A stretch of 64,000 bases of DNA from Prevotella sp. oral taxon 299 str. F0039 (GCF_000163055.2 NC_022111.1:1302001-1366000); one strand, 5' to 3'; positions 1 to 9,769 are shown, counted from the first letter of the stretch. The notes: a model not told the origin generated them from the letters alone. Numbers and translations: made by a program.

Positions 1-2
1 AC

Positions 3-155
3 AATAGCGCAGAGCATTCATTTTTCGCAACGCATATTATTGCATTCGCAGGGCAACGAGGCACTATTTTGCTTGCAAGCGTGTGGTTCTTGCCACACAA
101 GTCTATCGACATTCTTTTAAAAAGAGCCATCCCCTTGGTTGCAACCACACCATAA
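3..155 (+). CDS. possible C-terminal tail of a gene cut by the left edge
   Basis: A frame open from the left edge ends in TAA at 153-155 and would encode about 50 residues, including a hydrophobic stretch (GTILLASVWFLP). The context does not conflict: the next gene begins 45 bp later on the same strand. However, the frame starting at base 1 is also open to about base 120, so openness proves little, and I recognise no family. Two perfect small palindromes occur inside it (GCTTGCAAGC at 71-80; GTGTGG/CCACAC at 81-98), which could instead mean the stretch is non-coding. Confidence 0.22.
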   Translation, partial: NSAEHSFFATHIIAFAGQRGTILLASVWFLPHKSIDILLKRAIPLVATTP

Positions 156-199
156 CACCATTTAAAGAGGAAAAGAATTAAAAAGAAAAATATAGTGAT

Positions 200-1372
200 A
201 TGATGAAAATAAAGAAGTTAGGTTTATTGCCACTCATTATTATTTCGATTATAATAGGCATCGCCTTAGGAAACGTTTTGCCTCTTGAGGCAGTTCGAGT
301 GTTCACCACTTTCAATACACTTTTCAGTCAGTTCCTCGGTTTTATGGTACCTTTGATTATCGTAGGACTTGTTACTCCAGCCATAGCCGATGTGGGAAAA
401 GGAGCCAAGAAGTTGCTTTTAATTACCGTGTTGTTGGCTTATTGCGATACCGTTTTGTCAGGATTGCTCTCTTATGGCGTTGGTTCGTGGCTCTTTCCGA
501 GCTTAATTAACACCAAAGAAACATTTGAACAGGTGAAGAGTGCCACCGCCATTGAACCTTATTTCACCATTAATATCCCCGCATTGTTCGATATAATGAG
601 CGGTTTAGTGTTCTCGTTTATTGCCGGACTTTGTATAACTTCGCAGCGTTTAAACAACCTTTATGGCGTGTTTAGCGACCTTTCTAAAGTGGTAGATGCC
701 GTTATTCGAAACGTAATTATCCCCATTTTGCCACTCTACATCTTCGGTATTTTCTTGAATATGACCTATAGTGGCGAGGTGTATCACATGATATTGGTAT
801 TTGCAAAGATTATCGTTGTGATTTTTGCACTACACATCATCATTCTATTGTATCAGTTTAGCATTGCTGGAACCATCGTAAAGAAAAATCCTTTCGTGCT
901 ACTTAAAACCATGCTTCCTGCCTATTTCACCGCATTGGGTACCTCTTCGTCGGCAGCAAGCATACCCGTTACCTTGCAACAAACCATGAACAATGGCGTG
1001 TCGAAAGGCATTGCAGGCTTTGTTGTACCCCTTTGTGCCACCATTCACATGTCGGGTTCGGTGATGAAGATCACCGCTTGCGCCCTCACTATCTGCATTT
1101 TGAATGGTATGCCACACGACTTTATGCTCTTTTTCGGCTTCATTCTCCTCTTATCCATCATGATGGTGGCTTCACCAGGCGTTCCTGGAGGATCTATTAT
1201 GGCAGCTTTAGCCCCCCTTGCCAGCGTTCTTGGCTTCGATAGTGAGGCTCAAGCCTTGATGATTGCCTTGTATATTGCCATGGATAGCTTTGGAACAGCC
1301 TGCAATGTAACAGGAGATGGAGCGGTAGCTCTTATCGTTGAGAAAGTGACAAAGAATTCAGTTGAGGAATAA
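200..1372 (+). CDS. dicarboxylate/amino acid:cation symporter (DAACS family)
   Basis: Inner-membrane secondary transporter predicted to import C4-dicarboxylates or acidic amino acids with Na+ or H+. The 390 residues are strongly hydrophobic, with about eight membrane segments and two re-entrant hairpins, as in the GltP/GltT fold. Visible family marks are the serine-rich first hairpin (GTSSSAASIP, near residue 250), the unwound seventh helix (HMSGS, where many members have NMDGT), the second hairpin (SPGVPGGSIMAAL) and the polar last helix (NVTGDGAVAL). Two ATG codons are adjacent (200 and 203), and either could be the start. Substrate specificity cannot be read from sequence. It is monocistronic, followed by a 22-bp repeat array. 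Confidence 0.88.
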   Translation: MMKIKKLGLLPLIIISIIIGIALGNVLPLEAVRVFTTFNTLFSQFLGFMVPLIIVGLVTPAIADVGKGAKKLLLITVLLAYCDTVLSGLLSYGVGSWLFPSLINTKETFEQVKSATAIEPYFTINIPALFDIMSGLVFSFIAGLCITSQRLNNLYGVFSDLSKVVDAVIRNVIIPILPLYIFGIFLNMTYSGEVYHMILVFAKIIVVIFALHIIILLYQFSIAGTIVKKNPFVLLKTMLPAYFTALGTSSSAASIPVTLQQTMNNGVSKGIAGFVVPLCATIHMSGSVMKITACALTICILNGMPHDFMLFFGFILLLSIMMVASPGVPGGSIMAALAPLASVLGFDSEAQALMIALYIAMDSFGTACNVTGDGAVALIVEKVTKNSVEE

Positions 1373-1390
1373 GCTCATTTTCAACGGCTT

Positions 1391-1478
1391 ACAATAGCAC
1401 TGCTTTTAGGTTGCAAACTCATTGATTTTGAGGCGAAAAAGCATTGTTATTGCGGTGTAATAACGCTGCTCTTGAAAG
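1391..1478. repeat. 22-bp repeat array A (about 4 units)
   Basis: Four degenerate 22-bp units of the AAAAGCAnTGCTTTT family between the symporter and the dipeptidase gene. The last two units closely resemble units at 9891-9935 upstream of the broken dipeptidase copy, so the array was duplicated together with the gene. Confidence 0.7.
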
Positions 1479-1580
1479 GGGAAGAATATGAGTTGAAAAG
1501 ACGAAGAAATATGGATTGCGCTCGTTGAATGTTGCTCTGCTCGTTGAACTTCTGAATAATAATCAATTAAAAATATCTTT

Positions 1581-2255
1581 ATGCAAAATAAAATCGCTTC
1601 AATCCTCTTCTTGTTGCTCGTTGCTATCAATGCGAATGCGCAAAAGAGGGTAGACACCAACACGTCGATAGAACAACAAGGAATGGTAGATATTCGTTCA
1701 CTCGACAAAACAATTCGAGTGAGTTTGATGTATTCTCGCTCTAATAACTTCACAGGTGAGGTGCTTTATACCGACCTTACGAAGGCTTATCTTCATCCTC
1801 TTGCAGCCCATGCATTGGTAAAGGCTCAGGCAAAACTAAAAGAGTTGCGCCCCGATTTGAGCTTGATTATCTTCGATGCAACTCGCCCAATGAGCATACA
1901 ACAAAAGATGTGGGACAAGGTTAAGAACACTTCTAAAGACATTTATGTGAGCAATCCTGCCAATGGAGGAGGTCTTCACAACTATGGTTTGGCAGTGGAT
2001 ATCAGTATTTGTAAGCTCAATGGCGACACAATAACAATGGGAACGAAAGTCGACCATATGTCGCTCGCATCGCATGTAGACAATGAAAATAACTTAGTGG
2101 CAAAACGAATCATCACCAAAGAAGCGCAACGAAATCGTGAACTCTTGTGTTTGGTGATGCAACATGCAGGTTTTAAGCCCTTGAGAACAGAGTGGTGGCA
2201 CTTTAATTTTAGGACTCGTGCCCAAGCAAAACAATTCTTTAAGGTGGTGAAATAG
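1581..2255 (+). CDS. VanX-like D-alanyl-D-alanine dipeptidase (peptidase M15D)
   Basis: Zinc dipeptidase predicted to cleave D-Ala-D-Ala. The 224 residues start with a signal peptide (about 1-21, ending ANAQK), so it acts in the periplasm on released peptidoglycan dipeptides rather than in cytoplasmic vancomycin resistance. The VanX active-site set is complete: R102 in DATRP, H133 and D140 in GLHNYGLAVD, and E204 and H207 in EWWHF. The spacings of 7 and 3 match VanX His116-Asp123 and Glu181-His184. No vanHA-type ligase genes are nearby, so a role in wall turnover or D-Ala salvage is more likely than resistance. Its 3' end is duplicated at 10078-10341. Confidence 0.88.
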   Translation: MQNKIASILFLLLVAINANAQKRVDTNTSIEQQGMVDIRSLDKTIRVSLMYSRSNNFTGEVLYTDLTKAYLHPLAAHALVKAQAKLKELRPDLSLIIFDATRPMSIQQKMWDKVKNTSKDIYVSNPANGGGLHNYGLAVDISICKLNGDTITMGTKVDHMSLASHVDNENNLVAKRIITKEAQRNRELLCLVMQHAGFKPLRTEWWHFNFRTRAQAKQFFKVVK

Positions 2256-2300
2256 TTGCCTTTTATTGACGAGAGCCTTTCTCTTACATCGAAAAACGAA

Positions 2301-2340
2301 AAAAGTCTTATGCCGAAACCGTGTTGGGCATAAGACTTTT
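2301..2340. terminator. bidirectional intrinsic terminator
   Basis: Perfect 14-bp stem (AAAAGTCTTATGCC, 2301-2314, with its complement at 2327-2340) and 12-nt loop, followed by T-rich sequence. It lies between the convergent dipeptidase gene and the metal efflux operon and can serve both. Confidence 0.85.
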
Positions 2341-2359
2341 CTTTTGCTTTTAAAGCAGA

Positions 2360-2683
2360 TTATTTTTGATATTTGCAGCAACCAGGAAGCTTATCGTAAG
2401 CTGCTTTCGATGCTTTCACGTTGCCAGCGTCGTGTCCTACAGCTGCAATAGCTTTCTGAACCTTTTCAACCGATGTGCTCTTGTCGTCGAACACCAATGC
2501 AAGTTGCTTTGTTTTGCTATTCCAGTTGGCAGAAATAACACCCTTCACGCCCTTTGCAGTCTTCTCAATTCGTTCTTTACATGTCTCACAGTTACCTCCA
2601 ACTTTAAAGGTTTCCTTCACTGTTTTTGCGTTGGCAGCCACAAAAGAGCATGCCACAACCGCTAAAAGAATTAACTTTTTCAT
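2360..2683 (-). CDS. exported heavy-metal-associated (HMA) domain protein
   Basis: Small metal-binding protein of 107 residues, last gene of the efflux operon. It has a signal peptide (1-19, MKKLILLAVVACSFVAANA) and one HMA ferredoxin-like domain with the metal-site motif NCETC (C32, C35). A further CC pair sits near the C-terminus (GCCKY). The family usually binds Cu(I), Ag(I) or Zn(II); here it probably captures metal in the periplasm and hands it to the adaptor or pump. The start at 2683 is chosen over an upstream in-frame codon at 2719 because it places the signal peptide at the N-terminus. Confidence 0.85.
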   Translation of the reverse strand: MKKLILLAVVACSFVAANAKTVKETFKVGGNCETCKERIEKTAKGVKGVISANWNSKTKQLALVFDDKSTSVEKVQKAIAAVGHDAGNVKASKAAYDKLPGCCKYQK

Positions 2684-2779
2684 GTTTATAATTGTTTTAT
2701 TGATGAATAATATCGGCATTTTGCAATGCCATCTTAAATATTTTTGTTCTTTATTTATTGTTGAATTTGGGTTGAATAA

Positions 2780-4042
2780 CTATCTGTTCATCATAGAAGG
2801 TTTGCCGTCTAACTGTGCACTTGCATCGATAGCAAACACTCCATTGGTAACAATTTCCTCGCCATCAGCCAGTCCTTCGGTCACAATATAGCCGTCGGGA
2901 AGAGTCGGACCCAATGTCACTTCACGCAAAGTGAATATTGGATGGCCGTTGCTTCCATCTTTAACGTACACAATAGAGCGTTTACCTGTCCATAAAACAG
3001 CCGACTTTGGCACTACAATGTCTTCGCTATACTTATTTAAATTGGCTGTGATAACGCCCGAAATAAGCATCTCTGGCTTAAAAACTCCTTTGGCATTGCT
3101 CACCTCAACACGCACTCCAGCGGTGCGAGTTTGGGCATTTAGCACAGGTTCTACAAACGAAATGCGACCCGAAAAGGTGGTGCCTGGAGCCCCTTCTGCC
3201 GTGAATTGCACTGTTTGTCCAACCTTAATGAAAGGCAAATCGGTTTCGTATGCCTCGAAAACAGCCCAAACCGAGCCCAAATTAGCTATTTGTAGCAACA
3301 CATCTCCTTGCTTAACATAACTTCCTTGCTCTACATCTTTACTGATAACTGTGCCCGATACGTTCGCTTTGATAGCGGTATAAGGAGAGGCTTTACCGCT
3401 TTTTATCATCGAATTGATTTCGCCTTGCGACACATTTAACAGCTTAAGCTTTTCAATTGCGGCATCAACTACCAGCTTTTTCCTTTGCAAATCGGGGTAC
3501 GAAAGGGCTGCAATAAGCTCTTGAGAAGCAGTGTATAGCTCTGGAGAATATATTAAAGCAACTGTTTGTCCCTTATGAACTACATCGCCAATGGCATTGA
3601 TATAGAGGCGTTCTACACGTCCATTGACATACGCCGACTGTGCTTGTTGAGAGCGTTCACTGGGCCTTATCTTGCCAAAAAGACGTATTTCTTTATTCGT
3701 TTTGCCCGTTCCTACCACCTCAGTTTCGATGTTTGCCAATGCAATAGCTTCCTCACTCATCATCACTGCGTTAGGATCTATGTTGCTTTTAGTATTCGAT
3801 GTGCTTTTAAGAGGCGTTAAATCCATACCGCAAATGGGGCATTTCCCGGGCTTATCTTGTTTAATTTGGGGGTGCATAGAGCAGGTATACACCTCGTCTT
3901 TGCCTGCTTCTGTATGTTGATGACCCTCTTTTTTACTTGAATTAGAAAAGAAAACAAAGCCCAAAAGCAAGCCTATTGCTAATATAAAGGCATATCCTAA
4001 CCAAGGTTTTTGTTGTAGAATATCTTGTATTTTACGTTTCAT
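2780..4042 (-). CDS. CusB/CzcB-type efflux RND periplasmic adaptor
   Basis: Membrane-fusion protein linking the inner-membrane RND pump to the outer-membrane channel. The 420 residues have an N-terminal membrane anchor (about 14-33), then a heavy-metal-binding domain with YTCSMHP and CPICGMDL (about 52-76), then the HlyD-type lipoyl and alpha-hairpin regions and beta-barrel. The CSMHP/CPxCGM pair is typical of CusB-like adaptors of Bacteroidota and points to Cu/Ag or related divalent metals. The gene lies 11 bp downstream of the TolC gene and is probably co-transcribed. Confidence 0.92.
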   Translation of the reverse strand: MKRKIQDILQQKPWLGYAFILAIGLLLGFVFFSNSSKKEGHQHTEAGKDEVYTCSMHPQIKQDKPGKCPICGMDLTPLKSTSNTKSNIDPNAVMMSEEAIALANIETEVVGTGKTNKEIRLFGKIRPSERSQQAQSAYVNGRVERLYINAIGDVVHKGQTVALIYSPELYTASQELIAALSYPDLQRKKLVVDAAIEKLKLLNVSQGEINSMIKSGKASPYTAIKANVSGTVISKDVEQGSYVKQGDVLLQIANLGSVWAVFEAYETDLPFIKVGQTVQFTAEGAPGTTFSGRISFVEPVLNAQTRTAGVRVEVSNAKGVFKPEMLISGVITANLNKYSEDIVVPKSAVLWTGKRSIVYVKDGSNGHPIFTLREVTLGPTLPDGYIVTEGLADGEEIVTNGVFAIDASAQLDGKPSMMNR

Positions 4043-4053
4043 ATCGATGTAAT

Positions 4054-5346
4054 TTATTGTTGTGAACTATAATCATATTTAGAAATCATCTTCTCATATT
4101 GCGCTACTAACAAGCAAAGAGCAGCCACACTATCCGAGCGTTTGCGCTCATTATCGATCTGTTCTCTTAGTGTTTGCAAGACATCTGTGAGCGAAGACGA
4201 TCCGTTGATATATTCTGTTTGAAGCAAGTTGAGCGTGTTGTTCAATAAAGAAATTTGATGATTGTAGAGTGCAATCTTTCTTTTTGCGTCGCTCATTTGC
4301 TGTTGAAGTGCCACAAACTCGGTTTGCAAAGCATCTTTTTTGCGTAGATAAGCCTCTTGAGTGGCTTGTATTTGCAATTCAGCTGCCTTTCTTTCAGCAT
4401 TCACTTTCTTGCGATATATGGGCAAACTAACCTTCATCATGGGCATAAACATATCCATTCCGTTCATGTCGGGCATTGCTCCTGAGAGCGGATGGGGGTT
4501 CTTTTGATTCACCATATACTCCACTCCGAGGGCAAAAGAGGGCATACCTTTGCGCTGAGCCAATTCCTTTTGTGCCACGAAAGCCTCGTTTTGTGCTTCT
4601 AATTGCTCAAGAGCAGGGTGATTTTTCTGCACCTCTTGCCATTGCATAAAAGGCGTTTCACGAGCCAAAAGCGTGTCGGGTAGGGCAATAAAACTATTCT
4701 CTGGGCGGTGAAGCAACAAGTTAAACTGCTGCTTTAAAGCATTAATCTCGTCTTGAATACTCGCTATCTTCTCTTGATAAACAGCGTCTTCGGCCTCTAT
4801 TCTGAGTTGATCGCTCATCTTTGAGCCCTTTGTTGCAAGCGAAGATTTATACTGATAGAGCATGGCTTGTTTGATGTTGTTCAGTAACTGACGATTTTGA
4901 ACGATGTATTTCAATTGCTCTTCTTTGGCAAGAAGGGTATACCATTGTTGCTGAACCGTGTAGCTTAGGGCTATTCCAGCCTCTCTCCACTGTTGAAAAG
5001 CAGCGTTAGCCTGTTTCTCTTTCATTGTTCTCGTGGCTTTAAGTGTGCCAAACCAAGGGAACATTTGCATCACTCCCACAGTTAATACCTGTCGTCCATT
5101 TTCCTGAGTCATGGGCTTTGGGTAGACACTTAGCGAGAGTTCGGGATTGGGTAGCACCCCACTTGCCTCGGCATTCATCACTATGGCTTGGTATTTGTGA
5201 TAGCCTGAGGCCACTTCGGGATTGTTCTTGGCAGCCACTATGATGTAGTGCGCAAGGCTATCGGGTTGAGAAGTGTTGGTTGTTGCAGTCGCCTTTAACA
5301 AACAAGTGGTTATCATTGCCATGCAACCTAAAAGATATCTAATCAT
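4054..5346 (-). CDS. TolC-family outer-membrane channel of the metal efflux system (CusC/CzcC-like)
   Basis: Outer-membrane efflux protein of 430 residues with a signal peptide (ending near residue 22) and two long alpha-helical repeats typical of the TolC family; the C-terminal half is rich in heptad-like Q/E/L helices. A methionine-rich stretch (MPDMNGMDMFMPMM, about residues 303-316) occurs between the repeats and is reminiscent of Cu/Ag-contacting methionines, though this is inference. It lies between the pump and adaptor genes, separated from the pump gene by a 22-bp repeat array. Confidence 0.9.
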   Translation of the reverse strand: MIRYLLGCMAMITTCLLKATATTNTSQPDSLAHYIIVAAKNNPEVASGYHKYQAIVMNAEASGVLPNPELSLSVYPKPMTQENGRQVLTVGVMQMFPWFGTLKATRTMKEKQANAAFQQWREAGIALSYTVQQQWYTLLAKEEQLKYIVQNRQLLNNIKQAMLYQYKSSLATKGSKMSDQLRIEAEDAVYQEKIASIQDEINALKQQFNLLLHRPENSFIALPDTLLARETPFMQWQEVQKNHPALEQLEAQNEAFVAQKELAQRKGMPSFALGVEYMVNQKNPHPLSGAMPDMNGMDMFMPMMKVSLPIYRKKVNAERKAAELQIQATQEAYLRKKDALQTEFVALQQQMSDAKRKIALYNHQISLLNNTLNLLQTEYINGSSSLTDVLQTLREQIDNERKRSDSVAALCLLVAQYEKMISKYDYSSQQ

Positions 5347-5388
5347 AACTAATTTTCGATTGTATTTTGTTTGTTGATCTGTTCATTT

Positions 5389-5475
5389 TTAAAAGCAGTG
5401 CTATTAACTTGTAAAAGCAATGACTTTGGGTTGTAAAAGCGTTGTGTTTGCAGTGCAAAAGCACAACTATTAGTT
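5389..5475. repeat. 22-bp repeat array B (4 units)
   Basis: Four units with an exact 22-bp period and well-kept AAAAGC left arms, inside the efflux operon between the pump gene stop (5485) and the TolC gene start (5346). It would be transcribed with the operon unless it terminates transcription. Confidence 0.8.
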
Positions 5476-5484
5476 GCCCAAGTA

Positions 5485-8400
5485 TCAGTCCCTTTGTTCT
5501 AATAGCTTTGTCGCTCTCTTCTGTTCTCTCTTTAAAACGCTCTCACGCCACCAACATTGAAGTACGGGAACCACCAGCATTGTCATCGTTTGAATGAGCA
5601 TTCCGCCAAAAGTAGGAATGGCCATAGGCACCATAATGTCTGCTCCTTTACCCGTAGAAGATAGCACTGGCAAGAGAGCTATTAAGGTAGAAGCAGTTGT
5701 CATGGCTGCTGGTCGAATGCGTTTAAGACCTGCTTTCACCACTGTTTCAATGATTTCTTGTTTGGTTTGTGGGTTCTCTTCCTCGAAAACCTGATGGATA
5801 TAGGTTCCCATCAACACGCCATCGTCGGTGGCAATACCAAATAATGCAATGAAACCAACCCACACTGCAACGCTAAGGTTAATGGTGTGGATGTCGAAAA
5901 GCGTGCGCATATTCTGTCCAGCGATAGTAAAATCCATGAACCAAGACTGCGAATAGAGTCCAATGAGAATGAATCCGCCTGCAAAAGCCACAAATACTCC
6001 CGAGAAATGAATGAGAGATGCGGTGACAGAACGGAACTGAAAATAAAGTATGAGCAAGATAATTAAGAGCGTAATAGGTATTACCCACGCCAAACGTTGT
6101 GTGGCATGAGCCTCTTGTTCGTATGTTCCTGTAAACTGATAGGTCACTCCTTTAGGTAGAACAATCTTGCCTTTAGCCACCAAGTCGTCGAGCGTTTGCT
6201 TGGCATTGTTCACCACATCTACTTCGGCTGTATTGTCTTTCTTGTCGAAAGTGATGTAACCCAGTAAGAAAGTGTTCTCACTCTTAATCATAGTTGCACC
6301 CTTTTTAAACTCAATATCGGCAAGTTGTGAGAGCGGAATCTGCGTTCCGTCCGACGCACTTATCAACACATTGCCCAACGATTCGGGCTTATCTCGAAGC
6401 TCTCTTGCATACCTTACTCTGATATTAAAACGCTCTCTGCCTTCAACAGTCGTTCCTTCCGACATGCCACCAATGGCTGTCATGAGGATATCTTGCATGT
6501 TTTGAACCTTTATTCCGTATCTTGCAAGCTTCTCTCTGTTGAGCTTTATCTCTACATAAGGTGCACCTTCGGTTCTGTCGTAGAACACACTTGCATGGTT
6601 AATGTTGTCGATGTGCTTCAAAGCTTGCTCGAGTTGAAGACCCGCTTTCTCAATAGATGCAAGGTCGGGGCCAAATATTTTGAGTCCTATAGGAGCCTTT
6701 AAGCCTGTAGAAAGCATCACCATTCGGGTGGCAATAGGCTGAAGTTTGGGCGCACCAGTGATGCCTGGCAGTGTAGCAGCATTGCTTATTTCGTTCCAAA
6801 TGTCGTCGGTTGTGTGTATTTCCTTTCTCCATTGGCGGAAATAAGAACCGCTATTGTCGGCAATTAGGCTATCTTTAGGAATTATTCTAAAGCCCTTTTC
6901 GGGGTCATAAGTACCGCCTCCTTTGAGCACGAAACGTCCCTTTGAGTCGGTTTTAAAGCGTTGTCGCTGTCCCATCTCATTGAGCATGTATTCAGAACGA
7001 TAGTTAACTGTGGTCTCATACATCTGTATTGGGGCTGGATCTAATGCCGAATTGGCTCTTCCCCACTTACCAACTGCCATCTCAACTTCAGGTATTGCGC
7101 TCACACGGCGGTCTATTTGTCGGCTATAGTCAATGTTCATTTGAACTCCCGAGTGTGGCATTGAGGTGGGCATAAGCATAAATGAGCCTTCATCTAACGT
7201 GGGCATGAACTCTTTTCCCGTGTTTTTCCAAACCAAAAAGCCTGCAATGAGCGTGGCAACAGGTATCGACATAAACGCCAATCGATGTGCCAAACACCAG
7301 CGAAGAATGCGTTCGTAGTAGATAACCAACAGCCATAAAAAGCCCAATATCACACCAACTATCAACGCAACAAACACTACATTCACCACAATTCCACTGT
7401 TTGCGCCTAATGGCAACCATGCTTCTGCAAGCAGATAGATGGCTAAAAGCACCGCAATGGCAATCATTATTTGATTGATTGTGATGGTTTTATTGTGCCA
7501 AGTGAAGGTGCGTTGAGGTTTTAAACGAATGAGTAGAGCACCCAATTTGCGGGGTGTTTTGAACGAAAAGACCCAATATGCCAATGTAGGAAGCACCAAA
7601 ACGCCGAGTAAGAGCGATGCCACAAGGGCAATAGTTTTAGTGAATGCCAATGGATGAAACATCTTTCCTTCTTGCGCTTCCATAGCAAACACAGGGAAGA
7701 AGCTTATAATTGTGGTTGCCATAGCAGTGAAAACAGCTCCCGAAACCTCGTTAACAGCCTCTAATATCAGTGTTTCTAATTCTTTTCCATATATCTCTTT
7801 GTGGGCTTTTTGAATGGGTTCGAGCCGCTTTAAGATGTTTTCCATCAGCACAACTCCCACATCTACCATCACACCAATAGCGATTGCGATACCCGAAAGC
7901 GCCACAATATTGGCCTCGATGTTGGCTAATCTCATGATAATAAAGGTCATTAGCACTGCAAGAGGCAACATACTGGCAATGATTGCCGATGCTCTTAGGT
8001 TGAAAACGAGGATTAAAACCACGATAATACATATCAAGATCTCGTGAGAAAGGGCACTTTCCAAGGTTCCAATGGTTTCTTTTATCAGCTGAGTTCTATC
8101 ATAAAAGGGTACAATAGTAACCTTAGATATGCTTCCATCCTTTAGTTTTTTCTCTGGTAAGCCCACCTTTAGCTCTTCAATCTTAGCCTTAACGTTATTG
8201 ATAACGTGCATAGGATTACTGCCATAGCGTGCTACTACGACTCCACCTACAGCCTCTTGACCTTCTTTATCGAGTCCTCCTCGGCGGTCTGCAGGGCCAA
8301 ATGTCACCTTAGCAACGTCCTTAATACGCACCGAAATGCCATCTTTTGCTGTGATAGCAGCCTCTTCTAAGTCTTTAAGATCTTTGATATAGCCCAGTCC

Positions 8401-9153
8401 ACGAATAAGATATTCCGCCTCATTCACCTCAAAAGTGCCAGCACCTACATCGATATTGGCATCTTTCACCGCCTTCATTACAGCTGTAAGGTCTACTCCA
8501 TAAGCCCTCATAGCGTTGGGATCGAGGTCTACTTGATATTCTTTTTCATATCCACCAATCGACGAAACTTCGGAAACTCCATTGGCAGAGCTAAGCGAAT
8601 AGCGCACATAAAAGTCTTGAATAGTGCGTAATTCTTCAGGATTCCAGCCTCCTGAGGGCTTATTTGTTTTGGTATCACGTCCTTCAAGCGTGTACCAAAA
8701 CACCTGACCAAGCGCAGTTGCGTCGGGACCTAACGTGGGTTGAACACCCGAAGGCAACAGACCTGGGGGCAAAGAGTTGAGCTTCTCTAATATTCTTGAC
8801 CTGCTCCAATAGAACTCAACATCATCTTCAAAGATGATATAGATGAACGACATGCCGAACATTGATGTCGAACGAATGGTCTTTACACCAGGAATTCCGA
8901 GCAAAGAAGTGGTTAAAGGATAGGTAATTTGCTCTTGAATATCTTTAGGAGAGCGTCCCATCCACTCGGTTGCAATAATCTGTTGGTTGTCGCCTACATC
9001 AGGAATAGCGTCTACTGCCACTGGGTTTCGAGGCAAAAAGCTATGCGGCAGCTCGAAGGGAGCAGTGACAACGCCTCCAACGAGGATTGCAATGAGAAGG
9101 AGAGCCGTTATAAATCGGTTCTCAATGAAATATTTAATGATTTTATTAAGCAT
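5485..9153 (-). CDS. CusA/CzcA-family heavy-metal RND efflux pump
   Basis: Proton-driven inner-membrane pump exporting metal cations through the CusCBA-type tripartite complex. The 1222 residues are longer than the roughly 1040 usual for CusA/CzcA; the extra length includes an added hydrophobic region after the first membrane bundle (around residues 560-630). Recognisable parts are the N-terminal helix, porter domain, TM4 with acidic residues (IGVMVDVGVVLMEN), a methionine-rich porter motif (EGSFMLMPTSMPHSG) and a second bundle with ATDDGVLMG. The start at 9153 is preferred to a far upstream codon because MLNKIIKYFIENR is the standard family N-terminus. Confidence 0.93.
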   Translation of the reverse strand: MLNKIIKYFIENRFITALLLIAILVGGVVTAPFELPHSFLPRNPVAVDAIPDVGDNQQIIATEWMGRSPKDIQEQITYPLTTSLLGIPGVKTIRSTSMFGMSFIYIIFEDDVEFYWSRSRILEKLNSLPPGLLPSGVQPTLGPDATALGQVFWYTLEGRDTKTNKPSGGWNPEELRTIQDFYVRYSLSSANGVSEVSSIGGYEKEYQVDLDPNAMRAYGVDLTAVMKAVKDANIDVGAGTFEVNEAEYLIRGLGYIKDLKDLEEAAITAKDGISVRIKDVAKVTFGPADRRGGLDKEGQEAVGGVVVARYGSNPMHVINNVKAKIEELKVGLPEKKLKDGSISKVTIVPFYDRTQLIKETIGTLESALSHEILICIIVVLILVFNLRASAIIASMLPLAVLMTFIIMRLANIEANIVALSGIAIAIGVMVDVGVVLMENILKRLEPIQKAHKEIYGKELETLILEAVNEVSGAVFTAMATTIISFFPVFAMEAQEGKMFHPLAFTKTIALVASLLLGVLVLPTLAYWVFSFKTPRKLGALLIRLKPQRTFTWHNKTITINQIMIAIAVLLAIYLLAEAWLPLGANSGIVVNVVFVALIVGVILGFLWLLVIYYERILRWCLAHRLAFMSIPVATLIAGFLVWKNTGKEFMPTLDEGSFMLMPTSMPHSGVQMNIDYSRQIDRRVSAIPEVEMAVGKWGRANSALDPAPIQMYETTVNYRSEYMLNEMGQRQRFKTDSKGRFVLKGGGTYDPEKGFRIIPKDSLIADNSGSYFRQWRKEIHTTDDIWNEISNAATLPGITGAPKLQPIATRMVMLSTGLKAPIGLKIFGPDLASIEKAGLQLEQALKHIDNINHASVFYDRTEGAPYVEIKLNREKLARYGIKVQNMQDILMTAIGGMSEGTTVEGRERFNIRVRYARELRDKPESLGNVLISASDGTQIPLSQLADIEFKKGATMIKSENTFLLGYITFDKKDNTAEVDVVNNAKQTLDDLVAKGKIVLPKGVTYQFTGTYEQEAHATQRLAWVIPITLLIILLILYFQFRSVTASLIHFSGVFVAFAGGFILIGLYSQSWFMDFTIAGQNMRTLFDIHTINLSVAVWVGFIALFGIATDDGVLMGTYIHQVFEEENPQTKQEIIETVVKAGLKRIRPAAMTTASTLIALLPVLSSTGKGADIMVPMAIPTFGGMLIQTMTMLVVPVLQCWWRESVLKREQKRATKLLEQRD

Positions 9154-9328
9154 CGTTTTATTGATATAAATGATAAATCTATCAAAGGGATATATGCCCT
9201 GTTTGCATCTCTTATGAAGATGAATCAAGGCATAAGGAAACCGTTCGTTATAAACAATTATAACTAAAACACTCGCTTAAAATAAAGGAAGAAAAGGGCA
9301 TAAAGGGATATTTTTGCCCCTTGCAACA

Positions 9329-9769
9329 TTACACACGAGCAGTGAGGGCACTGCTTGGAGGTGCTCTCAAACCACTATTTCGACTGTAATCTTTGGGGTT
9401 ATAGGGTGTTCGCCATCGCTGTTTGGGTAGCGTGTTGCCCTCCTCTACAACAATAAGGGGTAGAAGTTTGCTTGCAGGAAGCGCACATATAAAGCCATTA
9501 TCTACGCTAATCAGAGGCGCAGTGTGCACCTGTTGACCTTGCATAAACTGAGAAACAACTTTATATTTGTGGTGAATGGTTTTGCAATGGCTACATTGAT
9601 TGTTGTCGTCCATGCAGTTTTCCATTCCCTGCACATCGTTAGTTGTAACGCTAACACCATTCACAATGACACCAACAAACATGTCACCACAATAGTGTAC
9701 ACCAACATTTAAGCCGGTGGTGCTCACCAATAAAAGTGAAATAATGATGTATGTGAATAAGCGTTTCAA
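9329..9769 (-). CDS. HYC_CC_PP family small exported protein
   Basis: First gene of the metal efflux operon, 146 residues with a signal peptide. It shows the three marks of the Bacteroidota HYC_CC_PP family: HYCG after the signal (residues 25-28), paired cysteines (CSHC, about 59-62) and a C-terminal RAPP. Members are often found beside heavy-metal exporters. The function is unknown; a periplasmic metal-binding or sensing role is inference from the Cys/His motifs and position. The gene lies 176 bp upstream of the pump start. Confidence 0.75.
   Translation of the reverse strand: MKRLFTYIIISLLLVSTTGLNVGVHYCGDMFVGVIVNGVSVTTNDVQGMENCMDDNNQCSHCKTIHHKYKVVSQFMQGQQVHTAPLISVDNGFICALPASKLLPLIVVEEGNTLPKQRWRTPYNPKDYSRNSGLRAPPSSALTARV

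Noticed and set aside
1581..2255. Vancomycin resistance gene
   Set aside because: The dipeptidase is VanX-like but has a signal peptide and no vanH, vanA or vanRS neighbours, so resistance is not supported.
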